From contig VDFB02373365.1 of the NCBI GenBank assembly GCA_007258455.2, forward strand, positions 225,336,194-225,400,193: a stretch of 64,000 bases of DNA. Direction: 5' to 3'. Both the position numbers and the translations under genes were made by a program. This document shows, piece after piece, positions 1 to 11,645 of the stretch. Origin of the DNA: Sequoia sempervirens (lineage: Eukaryota > Streptophyta > Pinopsida > Cupressales > Cupressaceae). The stretch's first letter is position 1; each line of letters begins with the position of its first letter. The notes beneath the pieces were generated by a model. The model was not told where the DNA came from and did not search any database. It saw nothing but the letters and a program-made list of their open reading frames with translations.

Positions 1-800
1 CACACATAGCACTCACAAACTTTGCTTCACCATTCCTTCAAATGATAAAACAATCGCTCATATATATCTGCAACCAAGAATAGCATCATCTACATGTCAG
101 CTTCAATAAAATATAAAATGTGTACAAACTGTCGGCCAAAAACATAACTAATTTACAATGCAAATCAACCAATTTCAGCCACAACATAGTGAGAACCCAA
201 AACAATGTCCTAAAAAATGAAGCATGTTCAATAATTATTCCTCAAAGATCCACAACATGCTACAATCACCCTGTCAACCATGAACATGAAAAACATGAAC
301 ATACAAGAGAAAATCACCAATCGCAAGCTCACAGATCAATATAGACATACAACACAGATAGATCATGATCTAGAAACATCCACAAGCATCATGAATCACT
401 ATAGAAGGATCTAAAACAACTGAGATTACTAGAATCACATCATCTTCTTTCAAGAACACCAACTAGAACAATTGAACAACTGTCAGAACACCGATACTCA
501 TAACTTGATCAAATCTTCATGTGAACCTCTGAAACTTAACATGGATAAACTAGATATACTCGAAAAAAAACCATTTGATCCACAACCACTTATCAAAAAT
601 ATACTGACCTAGCCAACATATTGAACTTCACTGCATCACCAACAACTTGACACTTATTCTATTACAATTTTCTCAATATCCTCGACATATATACAACCTC
701 TAAGACATTAATGCTAATAGTATTGACATCAATGACAACCACACATTAGCAATATCCAATAGGGTCAAGAGAAATATTAAAAATAGTTTCAATCACCAAA
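1..800. other. Unassigned AT-rich sequence
   Basis: No coding region, RNA gene or clear repeat was recognised. The only longer open frame on the plus strand (120-344) has no motif and no codon structure that I would trust. Confidence 0.5.
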
Positions 801-829
801 ACCCTTCAAAAAAAATCCCTAATCGAAAC

Positions 830-1080
830 TAGGGCATGGTGGAATGGAAATGCCATTGAAAATGAAGAAAATGATAGTAACCCCACAAAAATGAAAGAAA
901 ATGAAAGGGGAAAGCAAAAACAAAAAGAAAAAATGGAAGAAGAAACCAAACAAAATACAAAAAAAAGCAAACCAAAACAAATATGGTGCAAGCAAAGATC
1001 AACGAGACAAGTTCCGCAAACGCACGAAGAACAAAACGAACAACCAAATGAGAAAAACACAAAACACAATAGGATAAATC
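830..1080. repeat. Purine-rich low-complexity tract
   Basis: The plus strand is dominated by A and G, with runs such as gaaaatgaaag and aaaaagaaaaaatgg. The open frames on both strands here (Lys/Glu-rich on plus, Phe/Ser/Cys-rich on minus) are explained by this composition, not by coding. Confidence 0.6.
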
Positions 1081-1339
1081 CCATCTACCTCAAAATGCAA
1101 CAAGAAAGGGTAGAGAGTCGAAATGGATCCACTCATGAACACTCGCCCGCAACCAAATCATGCTCCTCTTCAAGTGAATTTGGCTTTGGCTCATTAAAAT
1201 GCTTTGGATATTTGTAATGAGCCAAATAACCTTGATTAAATTTTTAAAACCCATTTCGCATGTGTGAGGAGGCTGCAATTAATGTTGTTGGTTGGGTGCA
1301 GGCAGAGAAAAGGTGAGTACACAACCACTATGTACATCA

Positions 1340-1915
1340 AAGGTAAAACATGAGTGGAATCATAATCAGAATAAAACTAGAAACTTTGTTAAAGTTCCAC
1401 ATTTCATTATGGGTCTGGCTCCCATCTCGCAGAAAGGAAAATACAACAAAGAAATAGGAGTGGGATTGGAACCAAATCCAGATCTGGAACTTGGAAAAGT
1501 TCCAAGTTTGGATTTGACTCTGGTTTTGATCCTGATAAAGAGAAAGAGCAACAAAGGAATAAAAAAGAACAAAGGAAAGTGAGACTGGGGTGAAGCCCAT
1601 CCCAAAATAGGACACAAGAGGAAAAAAAAGAACAAGGAAGACCAAATAGGAGCAAGATCAAAACAAAACCCAGACTTGAAACTTTTTTAAAGATTTGGGT
1701 TCAATTTCTATTCTAGTTCCGCTTCCACCAAAAGGAAAAGAAACACAAAGAGGAAGAAAACAAAATAAAACCCAAGGGAGAAAACAACCCAAGATTCCAA
1801 GACAAACAAAATAAGAAAGAAGCCAACAAGGCAAGAAATAGAGCTAGGACCTAAATGGAAATTAAACCCAGAACTTTGCAAAAGTTCTAAGTCTAGATTT
1901 GGCCGACATCCCAAA
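1340..1915 (+). repeat. Degenerate repeat units with a GAACTT..AAGTTC core
   Basis: A motif of the form aaacccagaactt(tg)gaaaagttccaagtttggatttg recurs in degraded form at about 1372, 1470, 1667 and 1862, set in purine-rich DNA. The copy at 1470-1520 is the best preserved and is itself an imperfect hairpin (GGAACTTGGAAAAGTTCC core). Spacing is about 100-200 bp. I do not recognise the family. Confidence 0.5.
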
Positions 1916-2056
1916 CCTAGAGAAACAAAATAAACAAATACTTAGGAGGAAAAATAACAACTCCTAAGACCCAAATGAGAACACCAAGGACAAACAAACA
2001 CAAGGGGGGCCCATTTTCACCAAAAAAAATGGGGTGGTTATGCAAGGCATAACATG

Positions 2057-2105
2057 TCCTAGGTAAGTGGCCTAGGACCCATTCACCCTATGGGGAATGG
2101 GTCCT
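2057..2105. repeat. Double palindrome (copy 1)
   Basis: GTCCTAGG-7 nt-CCTAGGAC is a perfect 8-bp inverted repeat, followed at once by GGACCCATTCACC-ctat-GGGGAATGGGTCC, which is 12 of 13 paired. The same arrangement recurs at 6871-6979. Confidence 0.75.
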
Positions 2106-2126
2106 CACTTACACCTAGGACCCCTC

Positions 2127-2886
2127 GGGTATGTGTAAGATCATGATGGGCGAAAAAGTGGCGATATGATGGGTATGTGGATGATGATTTTTTTTTTTAC
2201 CCAAAATTGATGAAATGAAAAGGGATTTTAAAGGAGGTTTTAGCTTTCCACCAATATAAACTATGCTTTACTTTGAATTTAATAAATAATTATTATTCAT
2301 TTTCTATTTGAATTACAACTAAAGTCCCGATTGGTAATGATTGGAAAACATCTATAGCTTTCAAACAATATCATATTTTTAATATGAAATATGCATCACA
2401 TTATATGCATCGATACTATAGGATTAAAAATTCATGAAGTTTTGACCAAGTTAAGGTGGTAGACAAAAAGAATTATATTTTAAAATTTGTAATAAAAATT
2501 CATAATTAATTATATACTTGGAAAAAATTACAAAAAATATGCATCACATTGGGACATGAGTCCTCTACTTATACCTAAAATATTATAAAAAATATTTATC
2601 ATTTTATTGTGGTTAGGGTGGTTATACATACACCTACTTCTTATTTTTTCCCAAATTTAAGTGCTACTACATTGAAATTTCAAATTTTCACCAAATAAAT
2701 TAAAAAAAAAAAAAACCTAGTAGTTTAGAAACTATGTTCAATTTTCTATAGATTCTATTCTTACATATTTTTGAAATAATATAGATAACTTTTTCAAATT
2801 TTGACGTCAAATTGCCTAACTCTACTTTTTCTGATTTTTTTGTCACTTAAGGGCCTATTTTTTCCATGATGATGCTACACATACCC
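2127..2886 (+). mobile_element. Non-autonomous inverted-repeat element (MITE-like), copy 1
   Basis: The element is about 760 bp, AT-rich and non-coding, and begins GGGTATGTGTAAGATCATG. Its last 23 bp read on the other strand as GGGTATGTGTAGCATCATC, so the ends are terminal inverted repeats. The whole segment matches 7943-8734 in reverse orientation. The repeat around it lacks this segment in its second copy (near 6979), which supplies an empty site. The family could be Tourist/PIF-Harbinger-like given the GGG ends, but the target duplication is not clear at this copy and no transposase is present. Confidence 0.7.
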
Positions 2887-2987
2887 CGTCTTTGAAATAT
2901 TTTTTTTGTGGTATTTTAATGATTTCAAATCTGTAATTCAATGTTAGCTTGTGATATTTAAATTTTGAGAATTAATCTTAAGATACA

Positions 2988-2996
2988 TATAAATAC
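2988..2996 (+). promoter_or_regulatory. TATA box of LTR-like repeat copy 1
   Basis: TATAAATAC lies mid-repeat, in the position expected for the U3/R border of an LTR. It is conserved at 7081-7089 in the second copy. Confidence 0.4.
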
Positions 2997-3880
2997 AAGG
3001 CTATTTCACTTAGTTTCACCTAGCATTTTTCAAGTCTTGAAGAATTCTAACAAATTTATGAGCAAGTGTTATCAAGAGAATTCAAGAGAAATTTCTAAGG
3101 CATTCAAGGGAAGATTTGTAGAAGAATATTGCAACAATCAAGATCCCATTATCATATCAAAGATATATTGCATGATATGTATATTGTTTGAGCTAATATG
3201 TTGATGTAGTATTCAAGATCAAACGAAGCATATCAAAGGCATTGTTTCACATCAAATTTCATGATCAATATCTACATTCATGGAGGATACTTCATGCCAG
3301 TTTTTAGATTTATTATCCAAGGTTCAAATAAGGTTTGGTGAGTTACATAGAATTTTCATTCTTCATTCCTTCATACTATTTGATTTCATTTCAAGGTTTA
3401 ATTACCAAAATAGGGTTTGAATAAGGTAAGCCCCCGTTCCCTAACAAACAAAATTTTTCTCCCTTGATGTGTGATTGTAGGTTTTTCATTGAAGATCAAT
3501 TAAAGAGAAAAATTGAAGAAAGTTTCAAAGTTGTCAAAGTTGCAAGAAAAGTTGTTAAATCACAGAAATTGAGCTACATAATTTTTTTTCTAGATTTTTG
3601 ATAGTGAACAAATAGAATCTGGGAGTGCGGACATAGAAGAATAGAACACATAATTTATTTTTTAGGAGCCCTAGCCAGGACCCATTCGCCATAGGGTCAA
3701 TGAGTCCTTAGTGAGGTTTGAAAAAATATCTTATGTGATAGGTACAAAACATTTTACCCTTTCTAGATCTAGATTTTGACAGTTAGTTATGTTAGTTTTT
3801 TAGATTTTTCCTTTATGCCTACATTTTGAATGAAAATAGAGAAATAGGTGCATTTTTATCAATCTATTTTCACCCCTAAA

Positions 3881-6847
3881 ACCTATTTTTCCATTATTCA
3901 TATTCCAATTTTTGGGGCATTAAAATATTCATTTCTTCATTTATGTTTGTTACTTTAATATTTTTGTTACTATTTGCAGAATTCCTATTTCATAAAATTC
4001 ATCATAGGTAGCTTAATTTGGTAAATTTAGTGCATTATGTAATTTCAAAATTGCATTTACAAGACTTCATTTTCAAGTTCTTACATAGTGTAATAAAAAA
4101 ATTACCTTGTTTAGAATCTAAAAATTGCATTTACACGTTGCATTCTAGGTCATTGCATTGCATCTTATCCTACTTTCCATTTTGGGTTGGCATTGAGTTT
4201 ATGAAACTTGTATGAGATTTACAACTTGGTGTCCTATTAGCAATACTATTGTGAGACTTAGTTCATGACTCATGTCTTCTCTTGATACACCACTCACCAT
4301 GGATCTTGGGTTTTCTAACTCTCTTTCTAGTAGTGTTGATAATCAACCATCTATGGATCATATCATGCATACCTCATTTCTAATGACTTACTTACCTACA
4401 ACCAATGTGCATAATGTTGTTCATGTCCCACTACAGAAAATAAGGTTGCTAGACATGAATAATTGAAAACTTTACAAGACCTTGTGAGAGATGAACATAT
4501 TGCTATATATACATTTTTTTCCTCTTATAAGACAATTATAAAAGCTACTTAAATATGAACAAGGAATAGAATTTGTATATAACTTGGGTTACCTCATCAA
4601 CAAAATTTTTCCTCCTTAACCCACTTCCAATACATTACCTATGAATACACGAAAAGAAACCATACCTTCCAAAAAATTTACTACCCCTAACACATCCTTT
4701 TTTGAAAAAGGAAAGTATTTGCAATTAGAAGATGAAGTTGATGAAAAAAAATTATCATACCAAATAAGAAGAAACCAAGAGTGCATGATCATCAAAAGCT
4801 TCAATTACAATAGTTTTATGAACCTCCTGAATCTCTTTATAACCTCTTACAACTATCCAAAACTGAGACAATCTTCTATGCTCTTTTACATTGGAAACTA
4901 ATTAAATTACTACCCAAATGTGCAAGTCTAACCAAAAGACAAACTAAAAAAATGAATCATATTGTGCTTATTATAGATTATTTGGCTATCATACCAAAAA
5001 AAAAAATCTTTAAAAAATGTATTGAAGAATTTTGCACCCTATAAGAATCAAACTTGACTAAAAAATAATTCCCTTTTTCTCCTCACCATGTAATAGTTGT
5101 AGGGTCATAACATCCTCAATATTACATGTTATACATTCATTCAAAATCATTCTCTTTATCACAAGGAGGTCATTCTCATCACTTATCTTGACTCATCCTT
5201 GTCTTGCACTTAGTGGGGGAAAGGGGTTAGATAGCCTTGTCCTAGTTTTGGTATTTGTTGTTGTCCCTTTGGCTAGTTTTGCACCTTCCATATATACCTA
5301 ATGTAAGATTGGGATGTAGACAACCTACTATAGGTTGACTCGCATGTGCCTTACTAGTATTTTTCATTGTTTTCATTTTCATGATTCTTTATGTGATTAC
5401 ATGTGCATAATCTGATTCCCCACACTGTTTCATTTGATGTACATCTCTCTCATTTTGTACATTCCTCTATTTGTATCTACATTCTTCTATATTTCCTAAA
5501 TATTTTACCTTTTTCATTTGTCTTGTGTTTTCCTTTTTGGGATGACACAAGGCATCAAGACATTTAGGTCTCTTCCATGTTGGCCCAGAAGGGTTTTTCT
5601 TTGTTTTCACTCTCTTTGTGTCATTCTTCTAGCTCTATGAGTATTTAGGGGAATGCTGACATTTCTAAGCTCTATAACAACATTGTAGCAAATACATACT
5701 AACCCTAAATCCATAAATCCCTTATGTATGTTTGGGAGAAAAACCTCCTTCCTTTTTTATAACATAGCTTTATTTCAGAAATATATGACTTGGCATAGGG
5801 CTTTCTAAGGAAGCTCTCATTTCTTAAGATTAAAGATTGGCTACTTTATATAAATTTCTCATGACAATGGTGTTACAATATCTTTCAATATTTTTCATGT
5901 TTCATGGTGTGATTTTCTTTTTTCTCGTGATGTGACATTTTCTTTGTGGTGGCATTAGGTTTGATGTCCTCCAAGAGTGATATTTCTTAGCGTACGACTT
6001 TCCTCAGATTAGTGGTGATGTGATACATTGCATTCCCTAAGTTGTGAATATTTTACTCTTGACTTGTCCTCTCTTGGAGAAATTAGGAACAATGTTCCCT
6101 AAGAAGAAGACTTTACTTAAACTAAGAAAAATCTGCTTGAACAAAAACCTTTTACTTAGATTATTGTTCATAAGTGTTAGCATAACATAGCTTGTTATCC
6201 TTATGAAGCTTGAAACCCTATATTCAAGGCCACCAAGCATAATTCACTTTTCTTTCTTATGGAACCTTTCCTTGTTCATAGGTGTTTAGCATAAAATAGC
6301 TTGTTAGGCCCTATGAATCTCAAACTCTAATTTCAAGGCTTAGATGTGTTCCACATCACGTTGGATATTCTGGGATTGATCTTCCTAGTCTTTGATGTTG
6401 TATGATTTTTTATCTTTGTCATTGTTGCATACATAAGTGTCTTGAATGTCTAATCTAGTTTGAGTTTCACATGGGATCATACACTAACTAAAGTGAGGGA
6501 AAAATGTATTGTAGGAAAAAAGTATCCCTTTTTCACACTTAATTTGGAAATAATTAATAATAAAATGAGCCTAATGTTTCCTTAATTTAGTGTTGTAATA
6601 TGTTTTTCATATTCACATTAAGTTTAGGGCCCTTTTAGATTAAATGGAAACTAATTGTGCCTTGCTTTTGATGTTATAAGGTGCACCTTTACACTTCCAC
6701 ATTAATCTATGGTTTTATTAATTGATTGAGGTTTTTTTTTTTAATTGGCCCCTTTAATTCAAATCCAAGCCTAATTAAATGCAATTTACTTGGGATAAAA
6801 TATGTCATTCATAAATGCCATTAAACGATCCACTTAATTTTGGAAGA
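3881..6847 (+). other. Interior between the two LTR-like repeats, decayed
   Basis: Short open fragments on the plus strand (4018-4215, 4272-4466, 4641-4901) have no retroviral motif that I can recognise. A G/A run GTGGGGGAAAGGGG at about 5210-5224 resembles a polypurine tract but is not next to the second repeat. If the flanking repeats are LTRs, this would be the remnant interior of a roughly 6-kb element without identifiable gag or pol. Confidence 0.35.
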
Positions 6848-6870
6848 TGTGTGTCCTAGGTAGGTGACCT

Positions 6871-6900
6871 AGGACCCATTCACCATAGGGTGAATGGGTC
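6871..6900. repeat. Perfect palindrome GGACCCATTCACC / GGTGAATGGGTCC
   Basis: Two 13-bp arms are perfectly complementary around a 4-nt centre (atag). It is the best-preserved member of a family of palindromes near the ends of the LTR-like repeats. Related ones lie at about 2076-2105, 3673-3703, 7755-7787, 13019-13050, 13133-13160, 13957-13989 and 13998-14030. Confidence 0.8.
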
Positions 6901-7080
6901 CTCACTTATTCCTAGGACCCTAATTTTGCATGATATTTCACCTTGTTCAATGTGTGTCCTAGGTAAGTGGCCTAGGACCCATCTTTGAAATATGTTTTTG
7001 GCGGTACTTTAACGATTTCAAATCTATAATTCAATGTATGCTTGTGATATTTGAATTTTGGGAATTATTCTTAAGATACA

Positions 7081-7089
7081 TATAAATAC
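7081..7089 (+). promoter_or_regulatory. TATA box of LTR-like repeat copy 2
   Basis: TATAAATAC is conserved in sequence and context with 2988-2996. Confidence 0.4.
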
Positions 7090-7942
7090 AAGGCTATCTC
7101 ACTTAGTTTCACCTAGCATTTTTCAATTTTTCAAGAATTCTAGAAAATTTATGAGTAAGTGTGATCAAGAGCATTCAAGAGCAATTTCTAAGGCATTCAA
7201 GGTAAGATTTGTAGAATAATATTGTAGCAATCAAGATCCCATTGTCATATCAAAGATATATTGCATCATGCATGTTGTTTGAGGTAATATGATGATGTAT
7301 TATTCAATATCAATCCAAGCATATCAAAGGAATTATTTCAGATCAAGTTTCATGATAAAGATCTACATTCATGGAGGCCACTTTATGCTAGTTTGCAGAT
7401 TTGTTAACCAAGGTTCAAATAAGGTTTGGTGAGTTGTTACATAGATTTTTCATTCATCATTCCTTCATGCTATAAATGATTTTATTTCAAAGTTTAATTA
7501 CCAAAATAGGGTTTGACCAAGGTAAACCCCCATTTCTTAACAAACAACATTTTTCTCCCTTTGATGTGTGATTACAAGTTTTAGGTTGAAGATCAATTGA
7601 AGAGAAAAGTGAAGAAAGTTGCAAAGTTGCAAGAAAAGTTGTCAAATCATCGAAACTAAGCTAAGAAATTTATTTCCAACTTTTGATAGTGAAGAACTAG
7701 AATATGGGATTGTAGACATAGAAGAACATAACCCAAAAACTAATTTTTAGGAGCCCTAGCTAGGACCGATTTGCTATAGGGTGAATGAGTCCTAAGTGAG
7801 GTCTGAAAAAGTATGTTTGGTGATAGGTACACAACATTTTACCCTTTCTAGATTTTCATTTTGACAGTTAGTTATGTTAGTTTTCAGATCTGTCCTCTAT
7901 AGCCTATATTTTGATTGAAAATACATAAATAGATGCATTATT

Positions 7943-8734
7943 GGGTATGTGCAGGATCATCATGGAAAAAGCAGGCCCTTAAGTGGTAAAAAAAATTAGA
8001 AAAATCAGAGTTAGGCAACTTGAAGTAAAAATTTGAATAAGTTATCTATATTATTTCAAAAATATGTAAGAATAGAATCTGTAGAAAATTGAATGTAGTT
8101 TCTAAATTACTAAGTTTTTTTAACAAAAAAAAAATCTATTTGGTAAAAATTTGAAATTTCAATGCAATAGTACTTAAATTTCAAGGAAAAAATAAGTAGG
8201 TCTCTATTTAACCACCCTAACCATAATAAAATGATAATATTTTTTTATAAGATTTTAGATATAAGTACAAGACTCATGTACCAATGTGATGCATATTTTT
8301 TGTAATTTTTTTCTAGGTAAAAAATTAATTATGAATTTTTTATTACAAATTTTAAAAAATATAAAAAACTTGTATGTCTGACCACCTTAACTTGGTCAAA
8401 ACTTCATGAAATTCAACTTTTCTTTTTTCAATCCTATAGTATGCAAAGCATAGAATTTGACACATGTTTTGGACTCAAAAAATGTGATATCGTTTGAAAG
8501 TTATAGATGTTTTTCAATAAGTCTAATAATTAGGACTTTAAAGTCATAATTTGAATAGAAAATGAATAATAATTACTTATGAAATTAAAAGTAAAGAATA
8601 ATTTATATTGGTGGAAAGTTGAGAATCTCCTTTAAAAACCCTTTTCATTTCATCAATTTTGGGTAAAAGAAATTGATCAGCCACATACCCATCATATTGC
8701 CACTTTTTGGCCCATCATGATACAACAAATACCC
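7943..8734 (-). mobile_element. Non-autonomous inverted-repeat element (MITE-like), copy 2
   Basis: About 790 bp, in reverse orientation relative to 2127-2886. The outer ends are GGGTATGTGCAGGATCATC and, on the other strand, GGGTATTTGTTGTATCATG. The flanks allow a TTA target duplication (7938-7940 and 8737-8739) if two bases are added to each end, which would suit a PIF/Harbinger-type element; this is tentative. There is no open frame of note. Confidence 0.7.
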
Positions 8735-8814
8735 TATTATCAATCTATTTTCACCCCCAAATATATTTTTCTTTGTTTCAATTACAAGATCCCTCAACTA
8801 TTGATCCCTCTCCT

Positions 8815-9305
8815 AAAAATAAATTAAGATTGATAGTGAGATTCCAATGAAAATCCCACCAATTTGAGCCACTTTAATGAAAACCATACCTAAAAATTTA
8901 AGATTGATGATAATGTCCATGACACAAATTTATAACTATGTACGGTGCAAATTCCTTCCATAGAGCTCAAATGGCATGCTCACCACTTGTACAAGATATT
9001 TGTACAACTATAGTCTAATTTATTTAATGAGTACCCTATCTATCTTGACAATGTGCCCAAGATTCAACCTTAGGAGCATCTTGCTCAAGAAAGGAAAGCA
9101 CAAAGCAAGTGTTTTTTTTAGTTAAGAGAATCTATTATTAACTTGAAATTTTATTATCTAGCATCAAGGTTGCACCTCCATAAGAACCTTTCTCGGACAA
9201 GAAAAGAATAAAGAAATCACTCATTTTATTGTTAAAGTCTAGATAGAACATTTTCCTGACTAAACATTGGCCCTCAGGCATGTTGAAGAAGGAAATTATG
9301 AACAA
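8815..9305 (+). pseudogene. Decayed copy of the DUF247 gene upstream region and first codons
   Basis: This segment follows 22,560-23,355 in order: gagattcca..aaaatccca, tttgagcca, the ccatagagctc block, tandem 'ctatttt..ttaatga' units (two here, four in the intact gene), the cattttattg/gttttattg block, then gactaaacatt and ggcatgttgaaga. The gene's ATG reads ctg here, and 21 bp after the shared gactaaacatt are missing. The copy ends at atgaaca, where a Ty1/copia LTR begins. No further coding part was found, so it is a 5' remnant of a paralogue or duplicate. Confidence 0.75.
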
Positions 9306-9893
9306 TGTTGGAAAATAATCCTAATTGCTCTCTTTAATTCCTCCACCATATATATATTTTTATTATCCCCAACATATCTTCTAAATATTCTCACATGTGT
9401 GAAGTCTCATTTCTCCAATTAATTCCATTTAAATAATATTTTACAATTTTCAAATGTAGGAAAAATTTAAATGAAAGTTCAAATGTAAAATATTCTTAGT
9501 AAAGATTTCTTTCATATCATAATTAAAATGTAATTAAATGATTTTTTTTCTCCCTCCTTGTTAGGTTTATACATAACTTCTAGATAGTCTTTTTTGTTAA
9601 TTGATGAATGAATGAAAAAAGAGAGCAGAAGGGTAGAGCAACCAGTATTGTTGTAGCAATAGCCAGAAGAAACAAATAGTAATAGGGGATCTTTATTTTT
9701 TGAGCACAAGAAAGAGTATCAACTATGTTTATTGGTCTTATCTATTTTATAATCTATGAATGTAATGAAGTTTATGTAATTTTAAAATATAAACAATTGT
9801 AGATCCTCTCTATTCTATCTCTTTTATTTTAATCTTTTCTCTTGCTCTCTATTTTTTTTTTTATATCTCCACTCCTATGCCTCTTCCTTCCCA
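9306..9893 (+). mobile_element. Ty1/copia 5' LTR
   Basis: It starts TGTTGGAAAATAATCC and ends ..TTCCCA directly before a tRNA-Met-type primer-binding site. About 588 bp. The left border is fixed by the loss of homology to the DUF247 upstream copy. No matching 3' LTR was found in the window, so the element is truncated. Confidence 0.65.
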
Positions 9894-9906
9894 TGGTATT
9901 AGAGCC
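9894..9906 (+). other. Primer-binding site (initiator tRNA-Met type)
   Basis: TGGTATTAGAGCC differs by one base from the TGGTATCAGAGC start typical of plant Ty1/copia elements. Confidence 0.8.
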
Positions 9907-9974
9907 AAAATTCTTAGAGATGAATATTTTCAAGGAGTTAAGGTTTTCTCAACACAAAGATTTATAGTAACCAA

Positions 9975-11300
9975 TGGTTGTTCCAAGCACAAGTTTGATA
10001 AACCCACAAACTCCTCAATTCAATGGAAAGAACTATGATTACTGATCAATCAAAATGAAGGAATTATTATGATCTCAAGACATTTGGGAGCTTCTTGAAA
10101 ATTGTTACCTAGAACTAGCAAATGTAGTAGCATATAATGCATTAACACAAGTAGAGAATGATTTAATAAGGGATAACAAAAAGAAGGATTCCAAAGCTCT
10201 CTTTTATATTTTCCAAGTAATGCATGAGATCATTTTTCCAAGAGTTGCAACAAAAATAAAATAAAAATAAACATGGGATATTCTACAAATAGCATACCAG
10301 GGAATGACCAAAGTGAAGACAACAAAATTGCAAATATTGAGAAGAGACTTTGAAACAATATTTATGAAGGAGTATGAATCAGTAGATTCATTTTTTACAC
10401 AAATTATTAGTTTGCTTAATCAAATCAGGTCTCAGGTTAAGATGCTTAAATAATGAAGAGTGGTTGAAAATATTTTGAAAATATTACCTACAAGGTTTGA
10501 GTCCATTGTTGTGGCCATAGAAGAGACAAAAAATCTATCACAATTTTCAATGGATGAATTACATGCATCTCTCATTTCACATGAGCATAAGTTGAGTAGA
10601 ACAAAAAATTCATCATTGGAGCATGTTTTCTAAATACAAGCTTCAATCAACCATGGTAGAGGTAGAGGAAAATAAAATTCAAGAGGAAGAGGAATAAATT
10701 CACATAGAGGTGGAAGGACTAGTCCATCAAACTCAAGTGGAAGAGGCAACAAAAAAAATTTGAATCAAAATCAGTCCCAAGGTCAAAAGTATGATAAATC
10801 AAAAATCCAATGTCATTATTGTAAAAAATATGGGAATTATTCAAAGGAATGTAGAAAGAAACAATATGATTCTAGGCAACAAAATGAAAATTTTTCAAAA
10901 TAAAACCAAAACCAAGGCAACATGTTTTTAGCTTATAATGTTGCACAAGAGAATCTAAAAGATGTATCATTTTTAGATTTGGGATGCTACAATCACATGA
11001 CTGGGAACACAAAAATGTTTTTTAGTTTAGATGAAAATGTAAAATTAGATGTAACATTGGGCAATGATAACAAAGTTTCAGTTATGGGAAAAGGAAATGT
11101 CAACATTATAGTAAAATTTTATTTATGATGTATATTTTTTCCCTATATTAAAACTAAATTTAATGAGAATTAGACAAATTGTTCAAAAAGGATATAGTAG
11201 ATTTCAAAAATAGGGAATGTGTAATCTTAGATAAATATACAAGTAATTAGCTTATTGAAAAAGTGCAAATGATAAACAATAGATTTTTTCCCCAAATGAT
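9975..11300 (+). pseudogene. Ty1/copia gag and protease, decayed
   Basis: Reading across several stops and frame changes gives a copia Gag. An N-terminal part (VPSTSLINPQTPQFNGKNY) is followed by a gag core with ILKILPTRFESIV and by a Gly/Arg/Ser-rich stretch. The zinc knuckle CHYCKKYGNYSKEC has Asn where the family has His. The protease region has FLDLGCYNHMTG, in which the expected DSG catalytic triplet is DLG. The homology ends near 'NNRFFPQM', where the PPR hairpin array begins. Integrase, RT and RNase H are absent. It is inactive, judging from the stops and lost active-site residues. Confidence 0.8.
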
Positions 11301-11363
11301 AGTAGCAAGGAAGTTAACTGTTTGATAAAATGCTTTGGTAGACATGTATGAAAAATGTGGTAG

Positions 11364-11498
11364 CATAGAAAAGGTGGCGAGTTGTTTGAAAAAATTCCTC
11401 AAAGAAATGTCGTCTCATGGTGATGGAATGGCATTCCATCACCATGAGACCACATTTCTTTGAGGAATTTTTTCAAACTACTCATTTCCTTGTCTATG
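11364..11498. other. PPR hairpin 1
   Basis: Two 67-nt arms around a single central G (11431) with 60 of 67 positions paired and no gaps. The central part reads GGTGATGGAATGGCATTCC. The size and shape would suit a small-RNA precursor; there is no direct evidence of transcription. Confidence 0.75.
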
Positions 11499-11645
11499 AT
11501 ATTGCTTACTATTATTCTTTGATATATTTTTTCCAACTATCCATAGTTTGTTGGAAAGCACCTATTTTAGGATTTTAGCCATAGCAGCAAGGAAGTGAAC
11601 TATTTGATAAAATTATTTGGTAGACATGTATGGAAAATGTGGTAG

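Larger units (their letters stand above)
2047..3880 (+). repeat. LTR-like repeat, copy 1 (interrupted by a MITE-like element)
   Basis: This segment, minus the insertion at 2127-2886, aligns by eye with 6848-7942 plus 8735-8760. Matching blocks include the TGTCCTAGG start, the paired GGACCCATTC..GAATGGGTCC palindrome, a TATAAATAC box, the phrase ggtttggtgagtt, and a second palindrome near the end. With a TATA box inside, two direct copies about 3 kb apart, and TG at the start, it resembles a long terminal repeat of an old retroelement whose interior is 3881-6847. The exact 3' border is not clear, and no convincing primer-binding site follows, so LTR identity is an inference. Confidence 0.55.
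6848..8760 (+). repeat. LTR-like repeat, copy 2 (interrupted by a MITE-like element)
   Basis: Second direct copy of 2047-3880. It carries the palindromes at 6851-6979, the TATA box at 7081-7089 and the end palindrome at about 7755-7790. It has an extra approx. 50 bp with a duplicated tcctaggtaagtggcctaggac near 6957-6979. A MITE-like element interrupts it at 7943-8734, a point where copy 1 (near 3858) is uninterrupted. After that element the shared sequence resumes (tcaatctattttcaccccc) before diverging. Confidence 0.55.

Noticed and set aside
806..1084. Cys/Phe/Ser-rich frames on the minus strand, suggestive of a secreted or membrane peptide
   Set aside because: They are the complement of a purine-rich tract; the composition alone gives this result.
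5210..5224. Purine run as the polypurine tract of the element between the LTR-like repeats
   Set aside because: It lies about 1.6 kb before the second repeat, too far for a functional PPT.
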